A stretch of 64,000 nucleotides of DNA from Leptospiraceae bacterium (GCA_024233835.1 JACKPC010000001.1:868001-932000); one strand, 5' to 3'; positions 28,541 through 36,932 are shown, counted from the first letter of the stretch. Made by a program: numbers and translations. The notes: generated by a model not told the origin, from the sequence alone.

Positions 28541-28666
28541 ATAAAACTGCACCGGGGTTTTAGAAAACAGCTTGAGGTAAAGTTTATTTATATTTTTCTT
28601 AAATAGTTTGGCTGTGTCTTCACTCTCTTTTTTAGGTCTATCCTAAAAAACAAAAAATCTCATGTA

Positions 28667-29050
28667 TCATAAAATATTATTTAACAGTAATTCACCTTTA
28701 GATTTATGTAACCAGTTAATTGTGTTTTCGGTTACTAAGAATTTTTCGTATCCTTCATACTTTTGATTTTTAAGATTTTTCTTTATCCATCTATAAAACT
28801 TTTCCGCAAGGCTTAGAAAGTGAGCATCTTTATTAGAAATTTCTTTGCTTTCCGTTAAAAAAGGAATTATAAGTGAAGGGTGGTGGGTTTTTGATAAGCA
28901 TGAGGTAAAAGTAATTCTTTTTTCCTTATAAATCAAACCCTTATCTTCCGTAATAAACCTGGAAGAGAGTAAAGCGATGCTTGATGCGGCTTCCGTTTCG
29001 AACCTCACGAAGTTTTCGTTCCATTTCTTCTCTCGCTTTTTGGATTTCAT
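28667..29050 (-). CDS. Small hypothetical protein overlapping the helicase 3' end
   Basis: A 127-residue frame whose first 36 codons overlap the 3' end of the SNF2 helicase gene in another frame. The non-overlapping part (YKEKRITFTSCLSKTHHPSL..., EKFYRWIKKNLKNQKYEGYEKF) has normal composition with no known motif. The true start may be downstream of 28941. It could also be a frameshifted tail of the helicase. Confidence 0.4.
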   Translation of the reverse strand: MKSKKREKKWNENFVRFETEAASSIALLSSRFITEDKGLIYKEKRITFTSCLSKTHHPSLIIPFLTESKEISNKDAHFLSLAEKFYRWIKKNLKNQKYEGYEKFLVTENTINWLHKSKGELLLNNIL

Positions 29051-31796
29051 TTTTGGTACGGTTAATAAGTCCCCTGCGGTCGTGTTCGGGGTCCCACTTG
29101 GCCTGGGCTTCCTGTCTTGATAGTTTTTCTTCTAAGAGGCGAATGTTTTTCTTGGAAGACAATTCGATTTTATATTCTTCTTTTTTAAACATGGTCAGAG
29201 TTTCATCCTGAAGCTCTCTTTCTCGTTTCTCTACTTTTTGTTCTAAAAGATTTAGAGTATGGATCAATTCCGTTTCAAAGTTCTTCTCTTCGAGGATACT
29301 ATCCGCCAGGTTCGTTTCCTTCTGGAGAACAAGTCGTAATTCTTCGGGAAACTTTCCGAGCTTTTTTGCCTTTTTTTCTTCCCGGTTATATTCAAGATAA
29401 AACAATTCGGTTCTTTTTAAGGAAAATTGAAATTCAACCAGGAAAACAAATAGAGTTTTCCCACTATATAGGGAATTATGAATATAGCGTTTTTTATACC
29501 CTAATTTATTTTCCAGAATATGCTGAATACAACGTTCTACTGTCGGATGTCCGAAAGCCAGAAAATCGAGAGAATCATTGGCTAAGGCCAGTTCTGAATC
29601 AAAGGTGCCAATTTTAGCAGTCTGATTCTCTTCTAAAATTTCATACAAATTTCCTTCTTTCTTTTTTAAAGTATAGGGGAAACTATCTCCGAAATGTTTT
29701 TGATACAGAAGAAGCATTTCCTCCAGATGGGAGTTTGTATAGGCTCTCTCTGAAAGAGTATGGTCATAATAGTCCTGAAGGTTAAAGTCCATGAGTTTGG
29801 GTGTTACGAGAGAGTTCAACTTATTATAACCCTTCTCAGCAATTTTTATCCGGTTATCTAATTCTTCATTTAACTCTTCTGTTGTTTTGGTCCCGGTGAC
29901 AAATTTCATAAAACTGGAATTGAAATCTAATTCATCTTCAATGGTTCCGAGAAGTGCATCCGAGGCACCGATAGAATCTTCAAAAAGTTTTATTTTATGA
30001 TTCAGTACTTCTAAAATTCGCTCAGCCACCGTATCTTTACTGGCAAAGTTAAAGATATATACATCTTTTTTTTGTCCGAAGCGGTGTATTCTTCCGATTC
30101 TCTGCTCGATTTTAAGAGGACTCCAGGGTAGGTCATAGTTAATTAGTATATTTGAAAATTGTAAATTACGTCCTTCTCCGCCGGCTTCCGTGCAGATGAG
30201 AACCTCCGAACGTTCTTTAAACTCGGCAATCGCATTTTCCTTCTCATCCGCACTTAAAGAACCGTGAAAAGGAGTTATTTGAAATTCATCCTGTAAGATA
30301 GAAGTCAAATAATCCTGGGTGTTTCGAAACTGTGTAAAAATAATAAACTTTTTACTTCCATCTCTTTTTAAGCGAAGTAGTATTTCTTTTAATTTAATAG
30401 ATTTTCTGTCTTCCTTAATCGACTTACCAAGCATAATGAGTCGATTTAAACTTAGAAGTTCCCTGCGTATGCTCTGAATATCTTTTTGAATGGGATCGTC
30501 CAGTCCTGCAATAAACTCTTCCACATTTTCTGTATCGTCAATATCCCATTCATCGAGGTCTTTTTCAAAACCGGTAAAACGGTGAAGTCTTGATTCTATC
30601 ATGAACTTTCTGCGTGTAAGAGCGTTTAATAGGGCAAACACGGAAGAATCCAGAAGCTTCTGAAACACGATCATGACAAAACCGGTTGCCCGATTTTTGG
30701 TGTTCATGGCAATATTATATTCCCGCTTTACATACTCGGTCGTTTCATCGTAAAACTGTCTTTCTATATCGGAAAGCTCGATTTTAACCGTTTTCGCAAA
30801 TCGCTTGGTAAAGCCTCCGACCTCAACTTTTCTGCGGCGCAGTAAAACCTTGCTGATTTTCTCTTTCAGATCCTGCTTGTTTCCTACCACGTAATCATTG
30901 ACAAAAGCATGATAAGAACCTAATATATTGGGATCAACCAGGTGCATGAGATAAAATAGCTCTTCTAATTTTCCGCGAAACGGAGTGGCTGTTAATAAAA
31001 GAAGGCATTCGCATTTTTTAGAAATCTTTTCTGCAAAGAGATAGGCCTTGGTCACTTTGGAATAGTCTCTGCGCAGGCGATGGGCTTCATCAAAAACTAC
31101 AATATTCCAGCGGGTCTTTAAAATTTCTTCTGCATAAACCGGGTTCTTGATAAAATCAATCGAAGTAATTACCTTTTTAAAGTTTTTCCAGTTTTCTTCA
31201 CCGTTTGTAACAAAGTTTCTTCGCTTTATGATAGTGAAGTCTTCGTTAAACTTATTTTTTAATTCATGCTTCCACTGGACTAAAAGAGGAGAAGGAGCAA
31301 TCACCAGCACTTTTGTATAATTATTTCGAAACATCAGCTCTTTCATGACGAGACTGGCTTCGATAGTTTTGCCGAGTCCCACTTCATCGGCTAAGATAAA
31401 GCGGGGACGAAGACTGTTTACCACGTAATACGTGGACTCCAGCTGATGGGGTAATAGACGGGTTCTGGAATTGGAAAGAGAGGAAAGCTTGTCGAATACA
31501 TGGGTTAGCTTTAGATCCATAGCGAGGAGGCTCACGAACATTTCATAGGGGCGGCTTTCAAACTCATGCAAAGCAGAAAGAGTAGAATTCAGGTATCGCA
31601 GGTTTTCGTCTTCTTCCGGGAGTTCAAGGGTTTTATGAACTGCCGAAAAATAAACTTCCAGGATTCCCTTGCTTTTCTTTTGTATTTTCCCGAGTCCGTA
31701 CGAAGGTTTATTACAGAGATATACAGGTGTGTCTATCGTTTGACGACTCGAGTTCTGCTGAAAGTCTAAAAATAGTTGTTGTGCTACAGAAGACAA
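28941..31796 (-). CDS. SNF2/RapA-type helicase
   Basis: A 951-residue DNA translocase. Helicase motifs: HQLESTYYVVNSL, ADEVGLGKTIEASLVM (I), VVFDEAHRLRRD (II), LLTATPFRGK (III), then TEAGGEGRNLQFSN (V) and EQRIGRIHRFGQKKDVYIF (VI). The C-terminal 200 residues are charged coiled coil. The layout resembles RapA/HepA-like proteins, including those in DNA-modification and defence loci. The TTG start directly follows the queE stop codon (TAATTG) and uses the GAGGGG inside the queE end, so the two genes are coupled. Confidence 0.88.
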   Translation of the reverse strand: MSSVAQQLFLDFQQNSSRQTIDTPVYLCNKPSYGLGKIQKKSKGILEVYFSAVHKTLELPEEDENLRYLNSTLSALHEFESRPYEMFVSLLAMDLKLTHVFDKLSSLSNSRTRLLPHQLESTYYVVNSLRPRFILADEVGLGKTIEASLVMKELMFRNNYTKVLVIAPSPLLVQWKHELKNKFNEDFTIIKRRNFVTNGEENWKNFKKVITSIDFIKNPVYAEEILKTRWNIVVFDEAHRLRRDYSKVTKAYLFAEKISKKCECLLLLTATPFRGKLEELFYLMHLVDPNILGSYHAFVNDYVVGNKQDLKEKISKVLLRRRKVEVGGFTKRFAKTVKIELSDIERQFYDETTEYVKREYNIAMNTKNRATGFVMIVFQKLLDSSVFALLNALTRRKFMIESRLHRFTGFEKDLDEWDIDDTENVEEFIAGLDDPIQKDIQSIRRELLSLNRLIMLGKSIKEDRKSIKLKEILLRLKRDGSKKFIIFTQFRNTQDYLTSILQDEFQITPFHGSLSADEKENAIAEFKERSEVLICTEAGGEGRNLQFSNILINYDLPWSPLKIEQRIGRIHRFGQKKDVYIFNFASKDTVAERILEVLNHKIKLFEDSIGASDALLGTIEDELDFNSSFMKFVTGTKTTEELNEELDNRIKIAEKGYNKLNSLVTPKLMDFNLQDYYDHTLSERAYTNSHLEEMLLLYQKHFGDSFPYTLKKKEGNLYEILEENQTAKIGTFDSELALANDSLDFLAFGHPTVERCIQHILENKLGYKKRYIHNSLYSGKTLFVFLVEFQFSLKRTELFYLEYNREEKKAKKLGKFPEELRLVLQKETNLADSILEEKNFETELIHTLNLLEQKVEKRERELQDETLTMFKKEEYKIELSSKKNIRLLEEKLSRQEAQAKWDPEHDRRGLINRTKNEIQKAREEMERKLREVRNGSRIKHRFTLFQVYYGR

Positions 31797-32534
31797 TTAA
31801 ACCCCTCTTTTATTTCCCCATAGTATTTTATGTATTTGTAATGAAAGCCTTGTGCCGGGTATCGCAGATTCCTTCAGCCATTCGGAAAGCTCCTGCGGAC
31901 TGCATTCTCTCGCTACAGGAGAAAATAGAAGGTTTCTCGATAGAGAAAACTCCTCTATCACCTCACAGGCCCTGTCAAAATCAGCCCTGTCCCGAACCAC
32001 AAATTTTACTTCATCAAGGATTTCATTTCTTTCCCGGATAATATGGAAGTTTTCCGGGTTCATGTGTTTTTCCATGCCGGAACCCGGGAGTTTATAGTCG
32101 ATGCTGAAGACCATATTATCCAGTCCCGCGATGCTCTCTTTTCCATTGGTTTCAACGCGGGGTTTTTCATAGTAAAAATTATGTCTCTTTTTATAAATCA
32201 TTTTTGCAATTTCTGTACAAAAAAATTTATGTTTTCCTTCCAGAGGCTCTCCTCCCGTAAAAAGCACCTGAACCGGCCTTCGAGAAAGACTTTCTATGCG
32301 CTCAAAAGCCTCTTCTACGGACATTTCTTCGCCGGCAAAGGGAGAGAGGGCATAAGGTGTATCACACCAGAGCTTTTTATCAAGCATTTTTCCGCAACGA
32401 AGAGAACAGCCGGCAAATCGCAGCAAAATAGTCGGTATGCCTACCGAAATCCCTTCACCGGAAATAGAGTAATAGATTTCGTGTATAGTCGCTTTCATAG
32501 GGGTTTTGGGGAGTTTAAAATTATATTCTCCCAT
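31797..32534 (-). CDS. queE: QueE-like 7-carboxy-7-deazaguanine synthase (radical SAM)
   Basis: This enzyme rearranges 6-carboxytetrahydropterin to the 7-deazaguanine core of queuosine and of some DNA modifications. Family marks: HEIYYSISGEGISVGIPTIL, RFAGCSLRC, WCDTPYA, VLFTGGEPL and ETNGKESI. The Fe-S ligands are C43-x3-C47-x9-C57: eight residues (GKMLDKKL) separate Cys47 from the WCDT motif, unlike the usual Cx3Cx2C. Start ATG 32534; a second ATG 12 codons later is an alternative. The 5' end lies in a 59-bp repeat, which separates it from the UvrD gene that once adjoined it. Confidence 0.88.
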   Translation of the reverse strand: MGEYNFKLPKTPMKATIHEIYYSISGEGISVGIPTILLRFAGCSLRCGKMLDKKLWCDTPYALSPFAGEEMSVEEAFERIESLSRRPVQVLFTGGEPLEGKHKFFCTEIAKMIYKKRHNFYYEKPRVETNGKESIAGLDNMVFSIDYKLPGSGMEKHMNPENFHIIRERNEILDEVKFVVRDRADFDRACEVIEEFSLSRNLLFSPVARECSPQELSEWLKESAIPGTRLSLQIHKILWGNKRGV

Positions 32535-32584
32535 TTCTCTTTACTTATCGAAGATACTCGAAAACGAAAATAGGAGAAAAAAAG
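32526..32584. repeat. 59-bp direct repeat, copy 1
   Basis: Base-for-base identical to 35653-35711, same orientation. It covers the first codons of queE and, read on the minus strand in another frame, encodes the residues DLFFSYFRFRVSSISKEKWE that also end the UvrD helicase. Found by direct comparison of the two stretches. Confidence 0.95.
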
Positions 32585-32659
32585 GTCAGGTTTTTTAATT
32601 TTTTTTGCGGAAGAATAGTCCAAACTGCATTTTTCAAACCCTTTATAGTAGAGGGTCAC

Positions 32660-33568
32660 ATGAACAAACGAAAACTCCAAAAAACCTTTGATGAAGTATT
32701 TAAGAAAAGAGCCATAGCTTTTTTCTCAAAGTTCGCAAAGGTAGAAACGGAATTTGAATTGCACAGGCTTCCGAGAAAACTCGATATCCTTGTGATTGAG
32801 AGTGATAAACCTATAGGAAAAAACCTCGACTTAATGAACTATTTTAAAGAATTCAATATCATTGAGTTCAAGTCAGAAAGTCAGGGTGTAAAATTACAGG
32901 ATATATATAAAACTTTGTATTATATCTCGGCTTTTGTCTTACGGAAAAAAGAGAAGGGAGATATAAGCTTCACTCTTATAACAACGAAAAAGCCGGAACG
33001 ATTTTTAGAGATATATCATTTCTTAGAGACGAGAAAGGGACTTTATGTCATGGAAATTCCGGGGATTATAAAGATACACTGTATCGTTATTTCAGAACTG
33101 GACAAAAAGACGGATCGAGAACTGGAGTTTTTGCAAATATTCACAGCGAAGAAGCAGAGAGAAGAGATAATCCGGGAAGCCATAGAAAAGGGCTTCGGAG
33201 AGAACTTGAAAGATAGTTTTTTGCTTTACAGAGAAGAAGTAGAGTCTATACTAAAGGAGATGGGAAAGGATATGACTGCCATAGAAGAAAGAGTCTGGGA
33301 ACTCGCAGAAGAATTCGGAATCCGGGAGAAAAGTATTCAGGAGGGATTTCAAAAAGGTATAGAACAGGAACGCCTTATAGCCCAGGAAGAGATAGAGAAA
33401 TCACAGCGCCTTGTAAGTATTCGTGAAAAACGAGCAGAGCATAAAGGTAAACTCAGGACCGCTATCAATTTACAGAAGGAAGGTGCTGAGCTAAAATTCA
33501 TTTCCCGTATTGTAGAACTCCCGGAAACCTATTTGGAAAAATTTTTTAAAAAAGCTATTTGGGATTAG
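32660..33568 (+). CDS. Rpn-like PD-(D/E)XK nuclease family protein
   Basis: A 302-residue protein. Residues 35-80 contain the nuclease core: LPRKLDILVIESDKPIG (Asp), then EFNIIEFKSESQGVKLQDIY (ExK). Residues 150-302 are helical and highly charged (EEIIREAIEKGFGENLKD, GFQKGIEQERL), ending in YLEKFFKKAIWD. This arrangement is seen in Rpn/PDDEXK 'transposase-like' families that are often duplicated within genomes. A degraded copy of its last codons occurs at 35591-35622. Probably the active gene of the 3-kb insertion. Confidence 0.75.
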   Translation: MNKRKLQKTFDEVFKKRAIAFFSKFAKVETEFELHRLPRKLDILVIESDKPIGKNLDLMNYFKEFNIIEFKSESQGVKLQDIYKTLYYISAFVLRKKEKGDISFTLITTKKPERFLEIYHFLETRKGLYVMEIPGIIKIHCIVISELDKKTDRELEFLQIFTAKKQREEIIREAIEKGFGENLKDSFLLYREEVESILKEMGKDMTAIEERVWELAEEFGIREKSIQEGFQKGIEQERLIAQEEIEKSQRLVSIREKRAEHKGKLRTAINLQKEGAELKFISRIVELPETYLEKFFKKAIWD

Positions 33569-33746
33569 AGCTTAGGAATTAGTGATTATTGTTATTCATT
33601 TTAATGTATAAACGATGACACCTGACCTGAGTCCTATCATCCAATTTAGGAAAGAAAACTTTGCTGAAAATCTCCTCACTATGCTGCAATGCATACGATT
33701 CAGGCTAAATTATCCATGATGGATAAAGGCTTTTCCAGTAAATTTG

Positions 33747-34391
33747 ATGTTAATTAATAAAATATTCTCTCTTATTATACTTTGCATGATAAATCTACAT
33801 TGTAGTAATTCAAGCTATACTAAATATAGACAGGAAAAATTAATAACTGGCCTTTTTGTTCATAATACGCTTCCACCTCTTATTACGCCTCCGGATGATA
33901 CTTTTTTTGACAATGGTGATGGAACAATTTCTGTTTATAATTATACATCCTACAAATTAGTAATTATCAAAAAATGTTTACAGGGTCAAGCCTTCCGAAC
34001 AGAGCAAAATGATTGTCAAGGTAATGGGGATAGTTCAAATAACTATGGCGCCAGTCTTTTAAGCTTTTGCAATACTGATGATAATTCTTGTAATGATACG
34101 GAAATATTCAACCTTACTTCTACGAGTAATAGCGAAATATATCTTAGTTGTAATAATGATACATTCAATAAAAAGAGCTGGAAAGTAATCTCTTCAACTT
34201 ATATTTTGGATATAATTAATGAATCTGAATTTCTAAGCTTTTATACAGAATTTCCAAAAAATGGACATTACTGGACAAGTAACGCATACAGTTTTGATTC
34301 AAGCAAAGCTTATTATGTATCCTATATATTTGGTTTGGAAAAGGGGAAAAAGACTAAAGAAAAATATTTGCTTTGTATGGAGAATGAATGA
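33747..34391 (+). CDS. Cys-rich lipoprotein, DUF1566/Lcl-like (paralogue 1)
   Basis: The signal LINKIFSLIILCMINLHC ends in a lipobox Cys. The mature part contains CLQGQAFRTEQNDCQGNGDS, then FCNTDDNSCND, CNNDTFNKKSWKVIS, and near the end GHYWTSNAYSFDSSKAYYV...YLLCMENE. This matches the order of DUF1566/Lcl C-terminal domains (C..GQ..NDC.G, KSWRLP-like, YWSS, Y.V.CV) in degraded form. Its stop overlaps the next gene by four bases. The start is ATG 33747 (a TTG directly precedes it). Function unknown; surface-exposed lipoprotein inferred. Confidence 0.7.
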   Translation: MLINKIFSLIILCMINLHCSNSSYTKYRQEKLITGLFVHNTLPPLITPPDDTFFDNGDGTISVYNYTSYKLVIIKKCLQGQAFRTEQNDCQGNGDSSNNYGASLLSFCNTDDNSCNDTEIFNLTSTSNSEIYLSCNNDTFNKKSWKVISSTYILDIINESEFLSFYTEFPKNGHYWTSNAYSFDSSKAYYVSYIFGLEKGKKTKEKYLLCMENE

Positions 34392-35116
34392 AACAAATAC
34401 TCTTATTAATTATTTTTTTATTCTCACATAATTGTTCAAGTCCTAATTACGATCCTGATATAGGTGCATTGTTTATTATACTTTGCTATGGATCTTCGGA
34501 TCTTCGTAGTCAGACGAAAACAGAATACGAAAGGGAATTTACAGATTTAAAAAATGGTATGATTCTCTATACTTCAAGAAAAATCATTTATTCAAAAAAT
34601 GCATGTGAAGAAAATTATCATTCGGGAGTGCTAAATTCAGAAAGTCAAACATATTATAAAAAATGTGTTCAAGGTCAAGTTTATCGTTCTGAACAAAACG
34701 ATTGCAAAGGAACAGGAGATTCTTCTAATTTTTACGGAGCAAGACAATTTGCTTTTTGCAATACAAACGATAATTCGTGCGAATCAAATTCCGGTAATGC
34801 AGATCCTTTTTCAAGTCCCGCTGCCCTATCTTGTTATAATGAAACACTATATGGTAGAAGCTGGAAAATAAAAGATGTCTATCAATATTCTTCTTATGAA
34901 TCTAAATTTATAAATTATCTCCCAGAGGAAAAATTCAAAGAATACTTCTCTGAATTGCCTAAAGGAGATACTGTTTATTTTTGGGATTTAGACAGCAGTA
35001 GTTCAGAATACGCTTACAAATACAGTATTGATGGTAATGGAAAAATAAACTCTGATAAGGATTATAAAACATCATCTCATTATGTGATTTGTGAAAATTC
35101 AGAAAATGAAAATTAA
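34388..35116 (+). CDS. Cys-rich lipoprotein, DUF1566/Lcl-like (paralogue 2)
   Basis: The N-terminus KQILLLIIFLFSHNCSSP contains a lipobox-like HNC. It repeats the same modules as the preceding gene: KCVQGQVYRSEQNDCKGTGD, FCNTNDNSCESN, CYNETLYGRSWKIKD and TSSHYVICENSE. The two arose by duplication and have diverged, since DNA identity is visible only in the central motif block. Overlap ATGA with paralogue 1 indicates an operon. Confidence 0.7.
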   Translation: MKQILLLIIFLFSHNCSSPNYDPDIGALFIILCYGSSDLRSQTKTEYEREFTDLKNGMILYTSRKIIYSKNACEENYHSGVLNSESQTYYKKCVQGQVYRSEQNDCKGTGDSSNFYGARQFAFCNTNDNSCESNSGNADPFSSPAALSCYNETLYGRSWKIKDVYQYSSYESKFINYLPEEKFKEYFSELPKGDTVYFWDLDSSSSEYAYKYSIDGNGKINSDKDYKTSSHYVICENSENEN

Positions 35117-35127
35117 AAAGGAGAAAC

Positions 35128-35541
35128 ATTCTGTTAGAAAGAGGTTTAATTTATTTATTTATTATAACAATAGTCTCCTGTGGTTTTGCTAATTCTTTTT
35201 GGGAAGCAAGGGATTCTTATTATTCGAGCAAAGTAAGTAGAAAAGAGGCGATACAAGTTATAAAAGATGCAATCCTGGTTAAAAATGTTCTTTGCAAAGG
35301 AAGATTTTATTTCTATCCATTTTCCTCAGACGATGAATGTGATATTAATGATACAGGTATACCAAGAACTTGTAAATCTCGTTTTCGGTATATCGATAAA
35401 AGTAATCTTGAAGGCTGCATCAATAGTATTTACATTACGCCATGTAAAGACTACAATCCAAAATCATATTCTTCTGTTTGGGAGAATATGTTACCAATGT
35501 TTGGTTGTACAAGTGTTTTTGGTGGGACATTGCCTTTCTAA
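35128..35541 (+). CDS. Small Cys-rich lipoprotein with ATT or CTG start
   Basis: A 137-residue frame, open from the stop at 35107. AAGGAG at 35118-35123 is followed by ATT at 35128 and CTG at 35131; there is no ATG, GTG or TTG before the lipobox. The peptide LLERGLIYLFIITIVSC is a good lipoprotein signal. The mature part has seven cysteines (VLCKGRFYFYPFSSDDEC, RTCKSRFRYI, LEGCINSIYITPC, MFGCTSVFGG). The neighbours are the two DUF1566-like lipoproteins, so the three form a small envelope operon. Family not recognised. Confidence 0.6.
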   Translation: MLLERGLIYLFIITIVSCGFANSFWEARDSYYSSKVSRKEAIQVIKDAILVKNVLCKGRFYFYPFSSDDECDINDTGIPRTCKSRFRYIDKSNLEGCINSIYITPCKDYNPKSYSSVWENMLPMFGCTSVFGGTLPF

Positions 35542-35590
35542 ACAAAATCCTTCCCTGAAGAGTCATTAACCTGCATGATATTGTACGGGG

Positions 35591-35622
35591 TGGAGAAATT
35601 TTTTAAAAAGCTATTTGGATTA
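35591..35622 (+). repeat. Degraded copy of the 3' end of the Rpn gene
   Basis: The stretch TGGAGAAATTTTTTAAAAAG and following bases matches 33534-33567 at the end of the Rpn gene, with two single-base deletions and one substitution. It lies just inside the right-hand 59-bp repeat, marking the other edge of the insertion. Confidence 0.7.
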
Positions 35623-35642
35623 AAATTTGAAAAATAAAAATT

Positions 35643-36932
35643 CTAAATCATCTTCTCCCATTTCTCTTTACTTATCGAAGATACTCGAAAACGAAAATAG
35701 GAGAAAAAAAGATCTTCTATACGTTTCTTATCTTTCTTACGATTTCCTAAGATAAACAGGTTATCCTTTGCCCGGCTGAGTCCTACATAAAGAATCCTCC
35801 TTTCTTCTTCGAGGGTCTCTTTTTCACAATCCGGTTTCAGGTTCCAGCCGGAAAGAAGATCCAGATAGACCGTTGTAAACTCAAGACCCTTGGAGCCGTG
35901 TATGGTCATTAACTTATCTTCTGCAATCCCTGCTTTTTGGTACTCACGGATTCGGTAATTAGAACGGCAGAGGATTTTATAATCTTCTTTTGAGTTTTGT
36001 AAAGAAGAAACCAATCCTAAAAAATCTTCTTTGTCTAATTTTAATTTATAAACAAAGGACTTACCTTTTCTTTTTGGTATGGCTTCCTTAGGAATATTCC
36101 CTTTATTCTTGTGTATGGGAATCGCAGAGGTTTTCACGACTTCGGGCAAAGAGCGATAGTTGGTTCTTAAAAAGTTTACCTCACAGGGTTGAAAGAGATT
36201 CGGAAATTCTAAAAAAGGAATAGTACTTGCTCCCCGAAATCCATAGATTGCCTGCCAGTCATCTCCTACAACGGTAAGCTTTTCGGGTTGTAGAAGTTTT
36301 AACCATTCGAGTTGTACAAGATCTGTATCCTGAAACTCATCTACAATAACCCGCTTAACTTCCTTTTTCGCCTGTAGAGCCCAATCCATATTTTCTTTCA
36401 GGGCATTCAAATATACCTGAATCAAATCATCAAAATCCAGCTTTTTTTCTGCCTCTTTATACGAGGAATAAAGGGTTTCAATTTGCATGGCTAAGTCAGG
36501 AAAATGTGTTTGTGTAAAACTCGTACCGGAAAGGAAGAATTCATAAGGAATACCTCCGATTTTGAATCTTTCTTTTTTTAAAAAAGCTCGAATCAGCTCT
36601 TCTTTTTCGGATTCCTCAATAATACTCAGACCTTTTTTATAAACCGGGTGATAGCGTTTTAAAACAGAAAGACAGTAAGCGTGAAAGGTTTTTATATTCA
36701 CTGCATTTTTGCCGACCTTTTTTTCCAACCTTTCGGTAATTTCCTGGACAGCTTTTCTTGAAAAAGTAATGACCAGGATTTCTTCCTGTTTCTCTTCTCC
36801 TTTCTGGAGAATATATTCGAGAAGGCTAATCATTGTATGGGTTTTACCGGAACCCGCCCCGGCTATCACCTGTTGAAAATTACCCTCGTATTTTACGACT
36901 ACCTGTTGTTCTTCACTGAGACCTGTATTCAT
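35643..36932 (-). CDS. Short UvrD/Rep-like superfamily 1 helicase
   Basis: A 429-residue 3'-5' helicase, much shorter than UvrD (about 720) because the inserted 1B/2B subdomains are small or missing. Motifs: QVIAGAGSGKTHTM (I), VITFSRKAV (Ia), VIVDEFQDTDLVQ (II), VVGDDWQAIYGFRGA (III), TNYRSLPEV (IV), MTIHGSKGLEF (V) and LYVGLSRAKDNLFI (VI), so all catalytic motifs are kept. The C-terminus was altered by the 59-bp repeat insertion. It may act in repair or restart; its former overlap with queE suggests an old operon uvrD-queE-SNF2. Confidence 0.88.
   Translation of the reverse strand: MNTGLSEEQQVVVKYEGNFQQVIAGAGSGKTHTMISLLEYILQKGEEKQEEILVITFSRKAVQEITERLEKKVGKNAVNIKTFHAYCLSVLKRYHPVYKKGLSIIEESEKEELIRAFLKKERFKIGGIPYEFFLSGTSFTQTHFPDLAMQIETLYSSYKEAEKKLDFDDLIQVYLNALKENMDWALQAKKEVKRVIVDEFQDTDLVQLEWLKLLQPEKLTVVGDDWQAIYGFRGASTIPFLEFPNLFQPCEVNFLRTNYRSLPEVVKTSAIPIHKNKGNIPKEAIPKRKGKSFVYKLKLDKEDFLGLVSSLQNSKEDYKILCRSNYRIREYQKAGIAEDKLMTIHGSKGLEFTTVYLDLLSGWNLKPDCEKETLEEERRILYVGLSRAKDNLFILGNRKKDKKRIEDLFFSYFRFRVSSISKEKWEKMI
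35653..35711. repeat. 59-bp direct repeat, copy 2
   Basis: Identical to 32526-32584. Here it encodes the C-terminal codons of the UvrD helicase on the minus strand; the last three codons and stop (KMI) come from inserted DNA. Confidence 0.95.

Larger units (their letters stand above)
32585..35652. mobile_element. 3.07-kb insertion between direct repeats (Rpn nuclease plus lipoprotein genes)
   Basis: The two 59-bp repeats enclose an Rpn/PD-(D/E)XK gene and three lipoprotein genes, all on the plus strand, while queE and uvrD on either side are on the minus strand. Reading uvrD through copy 1 instead of copy 2 restores a longer C-terminus overlapping the queE start, so the ancestral order was most likely uvrD-queE with the segment inserted later. 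No transposase other than the Rpn-type protein and no terminal inverted repeats were found. The mechanism is unknown. Confidence 0.45.

Noticed and set aside
32495..32680. Separate 61-residue minus-strand gene upstream of queE
   Set aside because: Its middle part duplicates the UvrD C-terminus through the 59-bp repeat; it is explained as the ancestral uvrD end, not a gene.
35267..35569. Plus-strand frame of 100 residues
   Set aside because: It runs in the wrong frame over the third lipoprotein, whose own frame has a ribosome-binding site, signal peptide and paired cysteines.
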